DNA of 57,404 nucleotides from Myxococcales bacterium (GTDB lineage: Bacteria > Myxococcota > Myxococcia > Myxococcales > Myxococcaceae). Positions within the stretch are counted from its first letter, which is position 1. The number at the start of each line of letters is the position of its first letter. The stretch spans positions 1 through 57,404 of the forward strand of contig JAUXRI010000295.1 in the NCBI GenBank assembly GCA_030681895.1. Direction: 5' to 3'. Under the pieces are notes generated by a model. That model saw only the letters and a program-made list of their open reading frames with translations, did no database searches and was not told the DNA's origin. Positions 25,749-34,060 of this stretch are shown here, piece after piece. Position numbers and translations under genes: made by a program.

Positions 25749-27395
25749 ATGCTTGAGACCGTATCGAAGGGCTTCAAAGCCGCACGCAATCGACTGTTGG
25801 GCAAGGCCGAGCTGACTCCGGAGGTCGTCGACGAGTCGTTGCGCGACATTCGTGTGGCGCTGCTGGAAGCCGACGTGGCGTTCGACGTCGTGAAGAAGTT
25901 CGTCGCGCGGGTGCGTGAGAAGGCCGTCGGCGAGACGGTGAAGACGTCGACCACCGACAAGCAGGGCAGGAAGATGAAGGTCGCTCCGGGCGATCACTTC
26001 GTGAAGATCTGCCACGACGAGCTCGAGGCCCTGATGGGGCCGGTCGACACGACGATCGCGCTCAAGCCCAAGGGGCAGGTGAGCGGCATCATGATGGTCG
26101 GTCTGCAGGGCTCGGGGAAGACGACGACCACCGGCAAGATCGCGATGAAGCTGAAGAAGGACGGGCGCAAGCTGCTGCTCGTCGCGGCCGACATCTACCG
26201 GCCCGCTGCCGTCGATCAGCTCAAGGTCCTGGGCGCGCAGCTCGACATTCCCGTGTTCCACGAAGCGGGGCTGACGCCGCCAGAGCTCGCGAAGAAGGCG
26301 TACGAGAAGGCCCGCGCCGAGAAGCTCGACACGGTGATCATCGACACCGCCGGCCGCCTGGCGATCGACGACGCGCTGATGGCCGAGCTCGAGGCGATCA
26401 AGGCGGGCGTCTCTCCCGACTCCACGCTGCTCGTCTGCGACGCGATGATCGGCCAGGACTCGGTGCGCACCGCTGACGCCTTCAACAAGCGCATCGGCAT
26501 CGACGGCTTCATTCTCACCAAGCTCGACGGTGACGCCCGCGGTGGCGCGGCGCTATCGATCAAGGAAGTCACCGGCAAGCCCATCAAGTTCCTCGGCATG
26601 GGCGAGGGCATGGACAAGCTGGAGGAGTTCCGCCCCGACGGCCTCGCCAGCCGCATTCTGGGCTTCGGCGACATCGTCGGCCTGATGAAGGACTTCGAGG
26701 GCGTCGTCGACGAGAAGAAGGCCGAGGAGGACGCGAAGAAGCTCCTCTCGGGCAACTTCAGCATGAAGGACTTCGTCGAGCAGATCCGCACGGTGCGGAA
26801 GATGGGCCCGCTGAAGGACCTGCTCGAGAAGTTCCCCCTGTTCGGCGACATGACCGAGCAGATGAACCCCGACGAGAAGGAGCTCGACAAGATCGAGGCC
26901 CTCTACAACTCGATGACCGAGCAGGAGCGCAAGACGCCCTCGGTGATCAAGCAGTCGCGCATCGATCGCATCGCGAAGGGCTCGGGCCGCAAGCCGCAAG
27001 ACGTCGCGGAGCTGCTCCAGAAGTTCACCATGATGCAGCAGATGATGGGCTCGATCGGCGACAACCCGGGCCTGCTCGGCAACATCCCCGGGTTCAAGCA
27101 GCTGGCGCAGATGTCGAAGCTGAAAGACATGAACCTGGGCAGCCTGTTCGCGAAGGATCCGCTGATGCAGCAGGCGATGGGCATGGGTGGACCAGGCATG
27201 GGCATGCAGATGCCGCAGATGCCGGGGCTGCCTGCTGGGTACACGCCGCCGATGTCGAAGGCGCAGCTCGCGCAGGCCCGGTTGCAGGGCTACTCGATGG
27301 GGCCGGCCGCGAAGCAGTCGGATGCCGAGCGCAAGGCGCTGAAGGAACGGCGCAAGCGGGAGAAGGACAACAAGAAGAAGAACCGGCGGAAGTAG
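25749..27395 (+). CDS. ffh: Signal recognition particle protein Ffh
   Basis: A 548-aa SRP GTPase, longer than E. coli Ffh (453 aa). It binds signal sequences and 4.5S RNA and delivers membrane proteins to FtsY. The N domain, G1 GLQGSGKTTTTGKIA, DTAGRLAIDD and the TKLDGDARGG motif are present. The Met-rich M domain is at about 330-450. An extra Met/Gln/Pro-rich and then basic tail follows (MGMGGPGMGMQMPQMPG and KERRKREKDNKKKNRRK). I chose the ATG at 25749 because the in-frame upstream part overlaps the tRNA and is unlike the family. The tail is a lineage extension of unknown role. Confidence 0.95.
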   Translation: MLETVSKGFKAARNRLLGKAELTPEVVDESLRDIRVALLEADVAFDVVKKFVARVREKAVGETVKTSTTDKQGRKMKVAPGDHFVKICHDELEALMGPVDTTIALKPKGQVSGIMMVGLQGSGKTTTTGKIAMKLKKDGRKLLLVAADIYRPAAVDQLKVLGAQLDIPVFHEAGLTPPELAKKAYEKARAEKLDTVIIDTAGRLAIDDALMAELEAIKAGVSPDSTLLVCDAMIGQDSVRTADAFNKRIGIDGFILTKLDGDARGGAALSIKEVTGKPIKFLGMGEGMDKLEEFRPDGLASRILGFGDIVGLMKDFEGVVDEKKAEEDAKKLLSGNFSMKDFVEQIRTVRKMGPLKDLLEKFPLFGDMTEQMNPDEKELDKIEALYNSMTEQERKTPSVIKQSRIDRIAKGSGRKPQDVAELLQKFTMMQQMMGSIGDNPGLLGNIPGFKQLAQMSKLKDMNLGSLFAKDPLMQQAMGMGGPGMGMQMPQMPGLPAGYTPPMSKAQLAQARLQGYSMGPAAKQSDAERKALKERRKREKDNKKKNRRK

Positions 27396-27405
27396 ACGGT
27401 CCGCT

Positions 27406-28986
27406 TCAGCCCGCGCGGCGCAGGTACTCGGTCAACCACGGGAACGCCTCGCCAACCGCTTCCGCGTTGCGGCGCATCGTGGTGATCCACTCCACGTTCT
27501 TCGAGCGCATCAGCGCGTCGACCCAGTGTCGCATCGACGCGTTGGCCGTCTCTGGCGTGAGCTCGAGCTCGAGCGCGGTGTCCTGGCCTGAGATGAGATC
27601 GAACACGAGCACGCCGAGGCCGGCTTCCGGGTCGCCCGCGAGCAAGGTGCGGGTGAGCGCTTCGGCCGCGGTGAGCTGACCATCGGCCAGCAGCGCCTGT
27701 GCCAGACGAAGCGCCGCGGGCCCAGACGGTGGAACTCCGGCCGCACGACGCAGTGGAGGAATCGCCACCGAGACGTTCCCCAGCGTCAGCGCCGCGTCGC
27801 CCACCGCCCATGACAGCTCCGCCGACACGCCATGGCGAAGCTCGTGCGCCGCGACCCATGACGCGAGACCAGAGGCGCCTTCGAGCTGCAGTCGCAACGC
27901 CGCGGCCGCGACGAGCGCCTCGGGATCTCTCGGTTGCACCTCGAGCGCTTCGTCGACGTGCGCCAACGCTTCAGTCGCTGCGCCCTTCATCAACGCCAGT
28001 CGCGCCAGGCCCAGTCGTGGCCGCACGCTGGTGAGTTGGTGATCGCCGAGCAGCTCTCCCAGCTCGAGACACCGCGCGAAGTCCGCCCCTGCCTTGTCCA
28101 TCGCGCCCAGCGCCTCGTGATGCTGCGCGCGCCGATGGAAGAAGGGCGCACCGGGAATCAGGAACGGCTCCCAGCGATCGAGGAACAGCAGACCGACCTG
28201 CCCGTCAGCACGGAAGAGACCTTCGGCGATCAGCGCGACCAGTTCTCCCGCCCACGGCACGCCCCGCAGCACCTCGGGCCCCGCTTCGTCGAGCAACCCG
28301 ATGGAGCGCCTCGCGGCGTCATTCCACAACACGCTGTCTCGCCAGAACCTGGCCAGCTCGAGCACCTTGAGGTGGCTGTAGAAATCGTGTGGGTCGGCGC
28401 GAAGGCACTTCTCGAGCAACCCCAGATCGCGCTGCTTCTTCTCTTTCGCGGCCGCGCGGCTGCGCACGTAGCCCAGGTGATCGATCGGCGCCTCGATGCG
28501 CTCGATGGTTCGGCCGGTGCGCCCCAACATGCGCGCCACCTCGCTCGAGCAGTCTTCGTGAATCGCATGCCGGTAGCGCACCTGATCGTCGCGCCGGAAC
28601 GCTCTCAACACCCACGACTCCCGCCGATGCCCGTAGGGCAGGGGATTCGACACGCGCACGGTGACGGCGCCCACCGACTCGTCGTCACACTTCGCGAGGA
28701 ACGCCTTGATGAACTCAGGCGACAGGCGTTCGTCGGCGTCGAGCACCAACACCCAGTCGCCGGTCGCATGCGAGAGCGAGACGTTGCGCGCTTCTGAGAA
28801 GTCGTCGGTCCACGCGTGGTGAAAGACGCGCGCTCCGGCTGCGGCGAAGATCTCGACCGTGTCGTCGGTCGAGCCCGTGTCCACCACGATCAGCTCGTCC
28901 CAGAGGCCGTGCACCGACTGAATGAAGCCCGGCGCCATGTCGGCCTCGTCGCGCACGATCATCGCGATGCTGACCTTCGCGCTCAT
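27406..28986 (-). CDS. Family 2 glycosyltransferase with TPR-like C-terminus
   Basis: About 526 aa from 28986. Residues 1-230 form a GT-A domain with SIAMIVRDEAD, LIVVDTGSTDDT, NVSLSHATGDW and the DxD-like metal motif LDADERLSP. Residues about 240-526 are helical TPR-like repeats (ALVAAAALRLQLEGA, LSWAVGDAALTLGN). GT2-TPR proteins like this often modify proteins or cell-surface glycans. The start overlaps the stop of the FliT-like gene by four bases (ATGA on the minus strand), so it is cotranslated with the flagellar filament genes. Flagellin glycosylation is therefore the leading inference. Confidence 0.8.
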   Translation of the reverse strand: MSAKVSIAMIVRDEADMAPGFIQSVHGLWDELIVVDTGSTDDTVEIFAAAGARVFHHAWTDDFSEARNVSLSHATGDWVLVLDADERLSPEFIKAFLAKCDDESVGAVTVRVSNPLPYGHRRESWVLRAFRRDDQVRYRHAIHEDCSSEVARMLGRTGRTIERIEAPIDHLGYVRSRAAAKEKKQRDLGLLEKCLRADPHDFYSHLKVLELARFWRDSVLWNDAARRSIGLLDEAGPEVLRGVPWAGELVALIAEGLFRADGQVGLLFLDRWEPFLIPGAPFFHRRAQHHEALGAMDKAGADFARCLELGELLGDHQLTSVRPRLGLARLALMKGAATEALAHVDEALEVQPRDPEALVAAAALRLQLEGASGLASWVAAHELRHGVSAELSWAVGDAALTLGNVSVAIPPLRRAAGVPPSGPAALRLAQALLADGQLTAAEALTRTLLAGDPEAGLGVLVFDLISGQDTALELELTPETANASMRHWVDALMRSKNVEWITTMRRNAEAVGEAFPWLTEYLRRAG

Positions 28987-29252
28987 GGCTGATCTCCATA
29001 CGCCGTCGCCGCACGGCGTGAGGTTGCGTGCGAGTCCATCGAGGCGTGCAGCTGAGAGAGCAGCCGATTGGCCTTCTGCTGACACTCCTGAAACAGCACG
29101 ACCACCCGCGGGTCGTCGAAGGGCTTCGGAGTGCGAGAGAAGTCGGCCACTGTGTCGTCCACCAGGGCGGCGACGCCTTCGGCGTCAGAGGTGTCGAGCG
29201 CAGCGCGCATCGCCTCGAGCCTCGCCACCAGGTGATCGTGCGCGGGGTTCAC
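28983..29252 (-). CDS. Small FliT-like protein downstream of fliS
   Basis: An 89-aa helical protein with no signal peptide (VARLEAMRAALDTSDAEGV, LFQECQQKANRLLSQL). Sequence similarity to FliT is not clear by eye. Its position right after fliS (four-base overlap) and its size match FliT, the chaperone of FliD in many flagellar operons. I therefore infer a flagellar chaperone, but the call rests mainly on neighbours. It overlaps the glycosyltransferase start by four bases. Confidence 0.5.
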   Translation of the reverse strand: MNPAHDHLVARLEAMRAALDTSDAEGVAALVDDTVADFSRTPKPFDDPRVVVLFQECQQKANRLLSQLHASMDSHATSRRAATAYGDQP

Positions 29253-29638
29253 CGGGCCCCCGCCGCGTCAGTCCCCATGCTGGCCACGGCCTGCTGGAAC
29301 CCTTCGACGACTGGGGCGAAGGCGCGCTCGGCCTCACGCACCGTCGCGGCGTCTTTCGAGAACGAGGCGATCGCCAGCCGCTGCGCCACGAAGAGGTACA
29401 CCTGCCCGAGCGTGTCGGCGAGCTCGGGAGACACCGCGCTGTCGAGCGTGCCGGCGAGCTCCGTGACGATGTCGGACGCCTTGGTCAGCAGGGGCAACGC
29501 CACCGCGGGCTGGTTCGACTCGAGGTGGCTCGCGGCCACCCGCATGTGTCGGAGCGCCGCTTCGAAGAGGAGCACCATCAGCCGCTCCTTCGATGCCGTC
29601 TCGCTCGTTGCCCTGGCGTATGCCCGTGCCGCGTTCAT
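29249..29638 (-). CDS. fliS: Flagellar export chaperone FliS
   Basis: A 129-aa all-helical chaperone that binds the disordered C-terminal part of flagellin in the cytoplasm and prevents early polymerisation. The N-terminal motif ARAYARATSETASKERLM and the LLFEAALRHMRVA helix match the family pattern. The C-terminus carries a Gly/Ala tail. It starts immediately after the fliD stop (one base) and overlaps the FliT-like gene by four bases. Confidence 0.9.
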   Translation of the reverse strand: MNAARAYARATSETASKERLMVLLFEAALRHMRVAASHLESNQPAVALPLLTKASDIVTELAGTLDSAVSPELADTLGQVYLFVAQRLAIASFSKDAATVREAERAFAPVVEGFQQAVASMGTDAAGAR

Positions 29639-30988
29639 TTATTTCTCCTGCTTCTCGAGGGAGGTGAGGAAGCTCCCGATGCTCTTGAACCCGCCGACGA
29701 CCTTCTCCATCGCCGTGAACTGTCGAACCAACTTCTCCCGATAGGCATCGACACGCCGCTGCAGATCCTCAATGCGCCCGTCCATCGTTCTGATCGAGCG
29801 GTTGATGCCGCTCTGCCGTGACACGAGAATGCTGTCCGAGCCGCTGGTGTAGCGATCGACGAGCGAGGTGGTCGCTGCCGCCATGCCGGTCGAGGCCTTC
29901 TGGAACAGGGCGTTCACCGCTCCGGCGTCGGTGGCGATGGCCTTCTCGAGGCGCGCCGCGTCGATGCTGAGCATGCCGTCCTGGCCGGTCTTGATGCCGA
30001 TGTCGGCGAGCGTACGCACCGCGCTCCCCGGGTTTGCCTCGCTGATCACGAGCTGCTGCAGCGCCGACTGGAGCCCGCGCACCGAGGGATCTCCGCCGAG
30101 CGTCTGATCGCGGTCGGTCAGCTCGGCGATGGCGGTGTTGCTGCGCACCAGCTTCATCACGCCGTTGTACGCGTCGACGAACGACTGGAGCGTCTTCTGG
30201 GTGTCGGCGGTGCTCGTCGCGAGCACCAGATCTTCGGCCGTCGTGGTGGTCGCCTTGAGCGTCATCGTCGTGCCCGGCACCACGTCGGCGAGCACGTTGC
30301 TGCGGCGCTCGAACTGCAGGCCGTCGACGGTCACCTTCGCGTTCACCGCGCTCTGCACCGTGGTGGCGCCCAGCGGCTGCCCCATGTTTCCGGTCGAGAC
30401 CTCGGTGATCTCCAGCGCGCTCGAAGCGGGCTGGCCGACGACGAAGCCCGTGTCGCGGCGGGTGATGCTCAGGTACGCCTGCCCGTTGGTCTCGAGCACG
30501 GTCGCGCTGATCGCCAGGCCCGTGCGGTTGAGCCGGTCGGCGGCCTGGGTGAGGGTCATGCCGTCGTCGATGATCACGTTGGTGGTGGTGCCGTCGATCG
30601 AGATGTCGAGCGACCCGCCTCGAAGCTCGCTCGAGGCCGCGGCGAACCCGGCGCTGCGCATTCGAGCCGCTTCGGCGAGCACGTCGACCTTCACCGAGTA
30701 TCGCCCGCTCGCCGCGCTCGAAGACGGGTTGGCGCTGAAGCCCGCCTGCGTTCCCGTCGCGGTCACCCCCAGCACCCCAGAGCTCGAGAGCCCCGCGGCA
30801 GACGTGCGCAGCGAGCTCAACTTCGAGATGATCTCGCCGACCGCCGAGACCTGCGATCGGTAGGCCGTCTGCTTCTTCTTGGCCATGTCGACGACGCGGC
30901 CCTCGATCTTGGCGAGCTCGTTGACGATCGACGTCGTGTCGAGCCCTGACGAGATGCCTGAAGCACGGAAGCTGGGGGTCGAAGCCAT
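29639..30988 (-). CDS. fliD: Flagellar filament cap protein FliD
   Basis: A 449-aa filament cap protein that helps flagellin subunits fold at the filament tip. The N-terminal coiled coil has SGISSGLDTTSIVNELAKIE, typical of FliD. The C-terminus is again coiled coil (RIEDLQRRVDAYREKLVRQF and MEKVVGGFKSI). The ATG at 30988 matches the family; an in-frame extension to 31045 does not. It is the first gene of the fliD, fliS, FliT-like, glycosyltransferase unit. The 182-base leader contains a flagellin terminator and three overlapping inverted repeats (see findings). Confidence 0.9.
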   Translation of the reverse strand: MASTPSFRASGISSGLDTTSIVNELAKIEGRVVDMAKKKQTAYRSQVSAVGEIISKLSSLRTSAAGLSSSGVLGVTATGTQAGFSANPSSSAASGRYSVKVDVLAEAARMRSAGFAAASSELRGGSLDISIDGTTTNVIIDDGMTLTQAADRLNRTGLAISATVLETNGQAYLSITRRDTGFVVGQPASSALEITEVSTGNMGQPLGATTVQSAVNAKVTVDGLQFERRSNVLADVVPGTTMTLKATTTTAEDLVLATSTADTQKTLQSFVDAYNGVMKLVRSNTAIAELTDRDQTLGGDPSVRGLQSALQQLVISEANPGSAVRTLADIGIKTGQDGMLSIDAARLEKAIATDAGAVNALFQKASTGMAAATTSLVDRYTSGSDSILVSRQSGINRSIRTMDGRIEDLQRRVDAYREKLVRQFTAMEKVVGGFKSIGSFLTSLEKQEK

Positions 30989-31013
30989 GGGTCTACTCCT
31001 GCCGCATCTGTGG

Positions 31014-31077
31014 CGCGTGAGAGGTTCACGCGTGGGCTCCTGCAAGGGTCGTTCACAGCGGCCGCGAACGAACCTCT
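31014..31077 (-). promoter_or_regulatory. Structured leader of fliD with interlocking inverted repeats
   Basis: Three perfect inverted repeats lie 26-89 bases upstream of the fliD start: 31014-31020 with 31026-31032 (CGCGTGA/TCACGCG), 31020-31027 with 31070-31077 (AGAGGTTC/GAACCTCT), and 31049-31054 with 31066-31071 (TCGTTC/GAACGA). The second uses the loop of the first, so the two cannot form as simple hairpins at once, except as a pseudoknot. Confidence 0.45.
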
Positions 31078-31080
31078 GAA

Positions 31081-31121
31081 ACGACGAGAGCCCCCAGAAC
31101 GCCGGGGGCTCCGTTCGTCGT
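31081..31121 (-). terminator. Flagellin transcription terminator hairpin
   Basis: Fifty bases after the flagellin stop (minus strand). GAGCCCCC (31088-31095) pairs with GGGGGCTC (31104-31111), extended by ACGACGA (31081-31087) with TCGTCGT (31115-31121). The strong stem ends in a short TTT on the minus strand, which is a weak U tract. Confidence 0.65.
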
Positions 31122-31170
31122 CAGGCTGGGAGCGGAGAACCCTCAGGGCTCCCCGGACCCATCGGCGGAA

Positions 31171-31995
31171 TCAGCCGAGCAGCTTGAGGGCGACCTGCGG
31201 CGACTGGTTGGCCTGCGCGAGCACCGAGACACCGGCCTGCTGCATCACCTGCGCGCGGGCGAGCTTGCTGGTCTCTTCAGCCACGTCGACGTCGCGGATG
31301 CGGCTGTTCGCGGCCGAGAGCGACTCGGACGACTGCTGAATCGTCTGCACCACGGAGGCGAGGCGGTTGCCGACGGCGCCGAAGGCAGCGCGCGAGCTCG
31401 AGACGGTGTTCAGCGCCGCGTCGATGGTGGCCAGCGCGGCCTGCGAGCCGGCCTGGGTCGAGAAGTCCAGGGCGTCGACCGCCAGCGCCGAGGCCGTCGA
31501 GTCCACCGTGGTGACGGCGATGCGATCGTTGGCAGCCACGTCGCGGATGCCGACCTGGAAGGTGAGCGAGGTCGCCGAGTTCAGCAGCGCGGTGCCGTTG
31601 TATTCAGCGGCGTTCGCGATGCGGGTGATTTCCGTGATGAGCGCGGTGTTCTCAGTCTGAATGTAGCCGCGCTCCGAGTTGCCGACGCCGGACGAGGCCG
31701 ACTGCATGGCGAGCTCACGCATGCGGGTGAGGAGCTCGGTCGTCTGGTTCAGGTTGCCTTCTGCCGTCTGAATCAGCGACTGCGCGTCCTGCGCGTTGCG
31801 GTTGGCCTGGTTGAAGCTGCGCACCTGGGCCTGCAGGTTGCTGCTGATGCCGAGGCCTGCAGCGTCGTCACCGGCCTTGGTGATGCGGAGGCCGCTCGAC
31901 AACTTGCTGAAGCTGTCGGCCTGCATGGTGTTGGTGTTGAACAAGTTCCGCTGAGCATTGAGTGACGCGATGTTGCTACGGATCGTGAAGGACAT
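31171..31995 (-). CDS. fliC: Flagellin
   Basis: A 274-aa flagellin with the D0/D1 helices. The start is MSFTIRSNIASLNAQRN, and KLSSGLRITKAGDDAAGL and ANRNAQDAQSLIQTAEGNL follow. The C-terminus (RIRDVDVAEETSKLARAQ and GVSVLAQANQSPQVALKLLG) is also typical. The surface D2/D3 domains are almost absent, giving a short, smooth filament subunit. The ATG at 31995 has a GGAGAGG-type ribosome-binding site; the in-frame extension to 32388 reads into the upstream gene and is not used. A sigma28-like promoter lies upstream and a terminator follows. Confidence 0.95.
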   Translation of the reverse strand: MSFTIRSNIASLNAQRNLFNTNTMQADSFSKLSSGLRITKAGDDAAGLGISSNLQAQVRSFNQANRNAQDAQSLIQTAEGNLNQTTELLTRMRELAMQSASSGVGNSERGYIQTENTALITEITRIANAAEYNGTALLNSATSLTFQVGIRDVAANDRIAVTTVDSTASALAVDALDFSTQAGSQAALATIDAALNTVSSSRAAFGAVGNRLASVVQTIQQSSESLSAANSRIRDVDVAEETSKLARAQVMQQAGVSVLAQANQSPQVALKLLG

Positions 31996-32050
31996 TGCCT
32001 CTCCTGTGTTGGGTTGGTGAGGCGGTTGGTTCGTTCCGCCTGCAACTGAC

Positions 32051-32077
32051 AGTTCGGCACGCCCCGCGCCGGCCTTA
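32051..32077 (-). promoter_or_regulatory. Sigma28 (FliA)-like promoter of flagellin
   Basis: On the minus strand TAAG (32077-32074) and GCCGAACT (32058-32051) are exactly 15 bases apart, against the consensus TAAA-N15-GCCGATAA. The spacing and GCCGA core match; the last three bases of the -10 do not. The -35 box overlaps the stop of the 657-aa gene. The flagellin start is 56 bases downstream. Confidence 0.45.
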
Positions 32078-34048
32078 AGCGGCTTCGAGTCGGTGAGCCA
32101 AAGAGGCCAGGTGCGACGACAGGCGACGCAGCACGCGCGACCGCACCGCGAGCACCTCGAGCGGCGAGCTGTCAGGCGCCTGACGCGCCATCGAGATGCT
32201 GGCGACCCGCACACGGCCCCGCACCTGCGGTGGCCAGTGGGAGAACACGGTCTCGGCGAGGGCGTGCCAGCCCAGCGCCAGCCCTGCGCCGAACCGATCG
32301 TCCCCGAGCGTGACGAGGGTGCGGCCGGTGGCGTCGACCTCGACCGCGAGCTCGATCGGCGCAGTGTCTTCGGCCGAGACGCGCCCACCCATCGACTCCA
32401 GCGAGGGGCTCATCGAGAGCTGAAAGGCAGCGCCTGCATGTTGCTCGAGCAGCGACCGGGTGTCCGCGATCCACGGTTGGAGCCAGCTTCGGCTCAGCTC
32501 CTCGACGAAGAGCGTGCCGGTGTGATCGACGAAGAGCGCACGAGCGATGGTGTTCTGCTGCGTCGCGTAGAGCGTGGCTCGCACGCTGGGCTTGCCGGCG
32601 ACGCTCCTGGGCGGCCGGAGCGCAGGCACCCACTCGGCGTGCTCGGGCAGCAGCGTGATGCGCCGCGGGCGCGACATCGCCGTGAGGAACGGCAGATCAC
32701 GAATGGTCTTCGAGGTGGACAGCAGCAGCCGGTCGCCACGCTCGACGCCGAAGCCGTTGCCTGTGGCCACCTCGGCAGAGGCGATCTGACCCAGTCGCGA
32801 CACCAGGAGCGGGCTCGCCCCGGGCCGAACCGAGACCTCGATCCCGCGGCCAGCGCTGCGCAACGACAGCGCGAGGCGAACGCACGCCTCGGTCGTCAGG
32901 CGTCGTGCCCTGAGCCTGCCCGTCGGCCCGAGCGTCAACGCGAGGTGCTTGAGGAACCCGGGCTCGATCACGAAGAGCGTCCTCGGCGACTTGCTGTCCA
33001 TCAGCGCGCGCGCCCGCCGCCACTCGCCCTGCGCGACGCAGAGCTTCGGCGTCTCGGTGAGGGCGCGGGCCCGCAGCGCGTCGAGCGTCGAGGCGCTCAG
33101 CAGCGTGTGATCGTCGATCTTCAGGTGCCAGCCGGTCTCGTCCTGCACCTCGGTGGCGTGGTGTTTCTCCAGCACCTTCTCGAGCAGCGGCCGCAAGGCC
33201 GGCAGGAGCTGTGAGCCCATCACGGAGCGCTTGAGCTCGGCGCCAATCACTTTGCGCCCAGCACCGGTCAGCCGCTTCCACTGCAGATGGGCCGCGTGAC
33301 GGAGCACCCGCGAGGCGAGCTCGAGCTCGACGATGCCCGGCTCGACCGAGAGCTGCCGCACCAGGGGCAGGAGCCGCTCGTCACTCGAAGCTGCAGCCGC
33401 GAACCGCTCGGGCGACGCGAGGGCGATGCCGGGGAGGAGCCGGGCGAACGGCTCCTCTGACGACAGCGTCAGAGAGAGGGCGCGCGCGAAGGGCGTGGGC
33501 GCCGCCTTCACCACCTCGGAGGGATCGATCGACGCCTGCGTCGGGAGCTCCGGTACGTCACCGGCAGCCAGCCCTGCGAAGAAGAGCTGTTCGGCGGGCA
33601 GCCCAGTCGAGCGGACGACGACGTTGAGCCCGGGGGCGCGACGCTCACAGAGCTGGCGGATCATCTGAATCCGCTCGTCGAGCCGCCGGTGATCTTCGTG
33701 CGAGCGCTCGGCGACGGCGAAGACGATGACGTCCCACCCGGTGGGGCGAGGCGCGACCATCACCGAGTGAATCAGCGGGCGCGTACAGGTGAACCCGAGC
33801 GGCGGAGGCAGCTCGACGGCCTCGCAGGCCAGGCCCCAACGTCGCCTTCGTGGCATCCGACCGAGCCCGGGCGGTTCCTTGTCGTAGCCCGGTCGGCGAA
33901 ACCGCCCGCCCAGCAGCACCGGCAGAATCCGAACGATCGAGCGCTCGATGGGGGCCATCAGGCGCAACAAATACGCGAGGCGACGCCTGAAGAACGGCGT
34001 CAAGGGGTGCGGTGTGACGGCTCGTTCTGGCCTCGCCCGACTCATCAC
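32075..34048 (-). CDS. Large protein of unknown function within the flagellar cluster
   Basis: A 657-aa protein with a GTG at 34048 or the adjacent ATG at 34045. It lies between flgL and flagellin on the same strand, 12 bases after flgL. There is no signal peptide and no clear membrane segment. The N-terminus is very basic (FFRRRLAYLLRLM and GRMPRRRR); the rest is mixed alpha/beta with Arg/Leu-rich helices (RVLRHAAHLQWKRL, SRVLRRLSSHLASLAHR). I do not recognise a family. Its position suggests a flagellar or regulatory role, but none is shown. Confidence 0.65.
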   Translation of the reverse strand: MMSRARPERAVTPHPLTPFFRRRLAYLLRLMAPIERSIVRILPVLLGGRFRRPGYDKEPPGLGRMPRRRRWGLACEAVELPPPLGFTCTRPLIHSVMVAPRPTGWDVIVFAVAERSHEDHRRLDERIQMIRQLCERRAPGLNVVVRSTGLPAEQLFFAGLAAGDVPELPTQASIDPSEVVKAAPTPFARALSLTLSSEEPFARLLPGIALASPERFAAAASSDERLLPLVRQLSVEPGIVELELASRVLRHAAHLQWKRLTGAGRKVIGAELKRSVMGSQLLPALRPLLEKVLEKHHATEVQDETGWHLKIDDHTLLSASTLDALRARALTETPKLCVAQGEWRRARALMDSKSPRTLFVIEPGFLKHLALTLGPTGRLRARRLTTEACVRLALSLRSAGRGIEVSVRPGASPLLVSRLGQIASAEVATGNGFGVERGDRLLLSTSKTIRDLPFLTAMSRPRRITLLPEHAEWVPALRPPRSVAGKPSVRATLYATQQNTIARALFVDHTGTLFVEELSRSWLQPWIADTRSLLEQHAGAAFQLSMSPSLESMGGRVSAEDTAPIELAVEVDATGRTLVTLGDDRFGAGLALGWHALAETVFSHWPPQVRGRVRVASISMARQAPDSSPLEVLAVRSRVLRRLSSHLASLAHRLEAA

Positions 34049-34060
34049 GGCACCTGTTTG

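Noticed and set aside
31042..31056. GTGAAC-N5-TTGC on the minus strand as a sigma54 promoter of fliD
   Set aside because: The -24 box lacks GG and the surrounding bases do not match; it also falls within the inverted repeats, so it is not supported.
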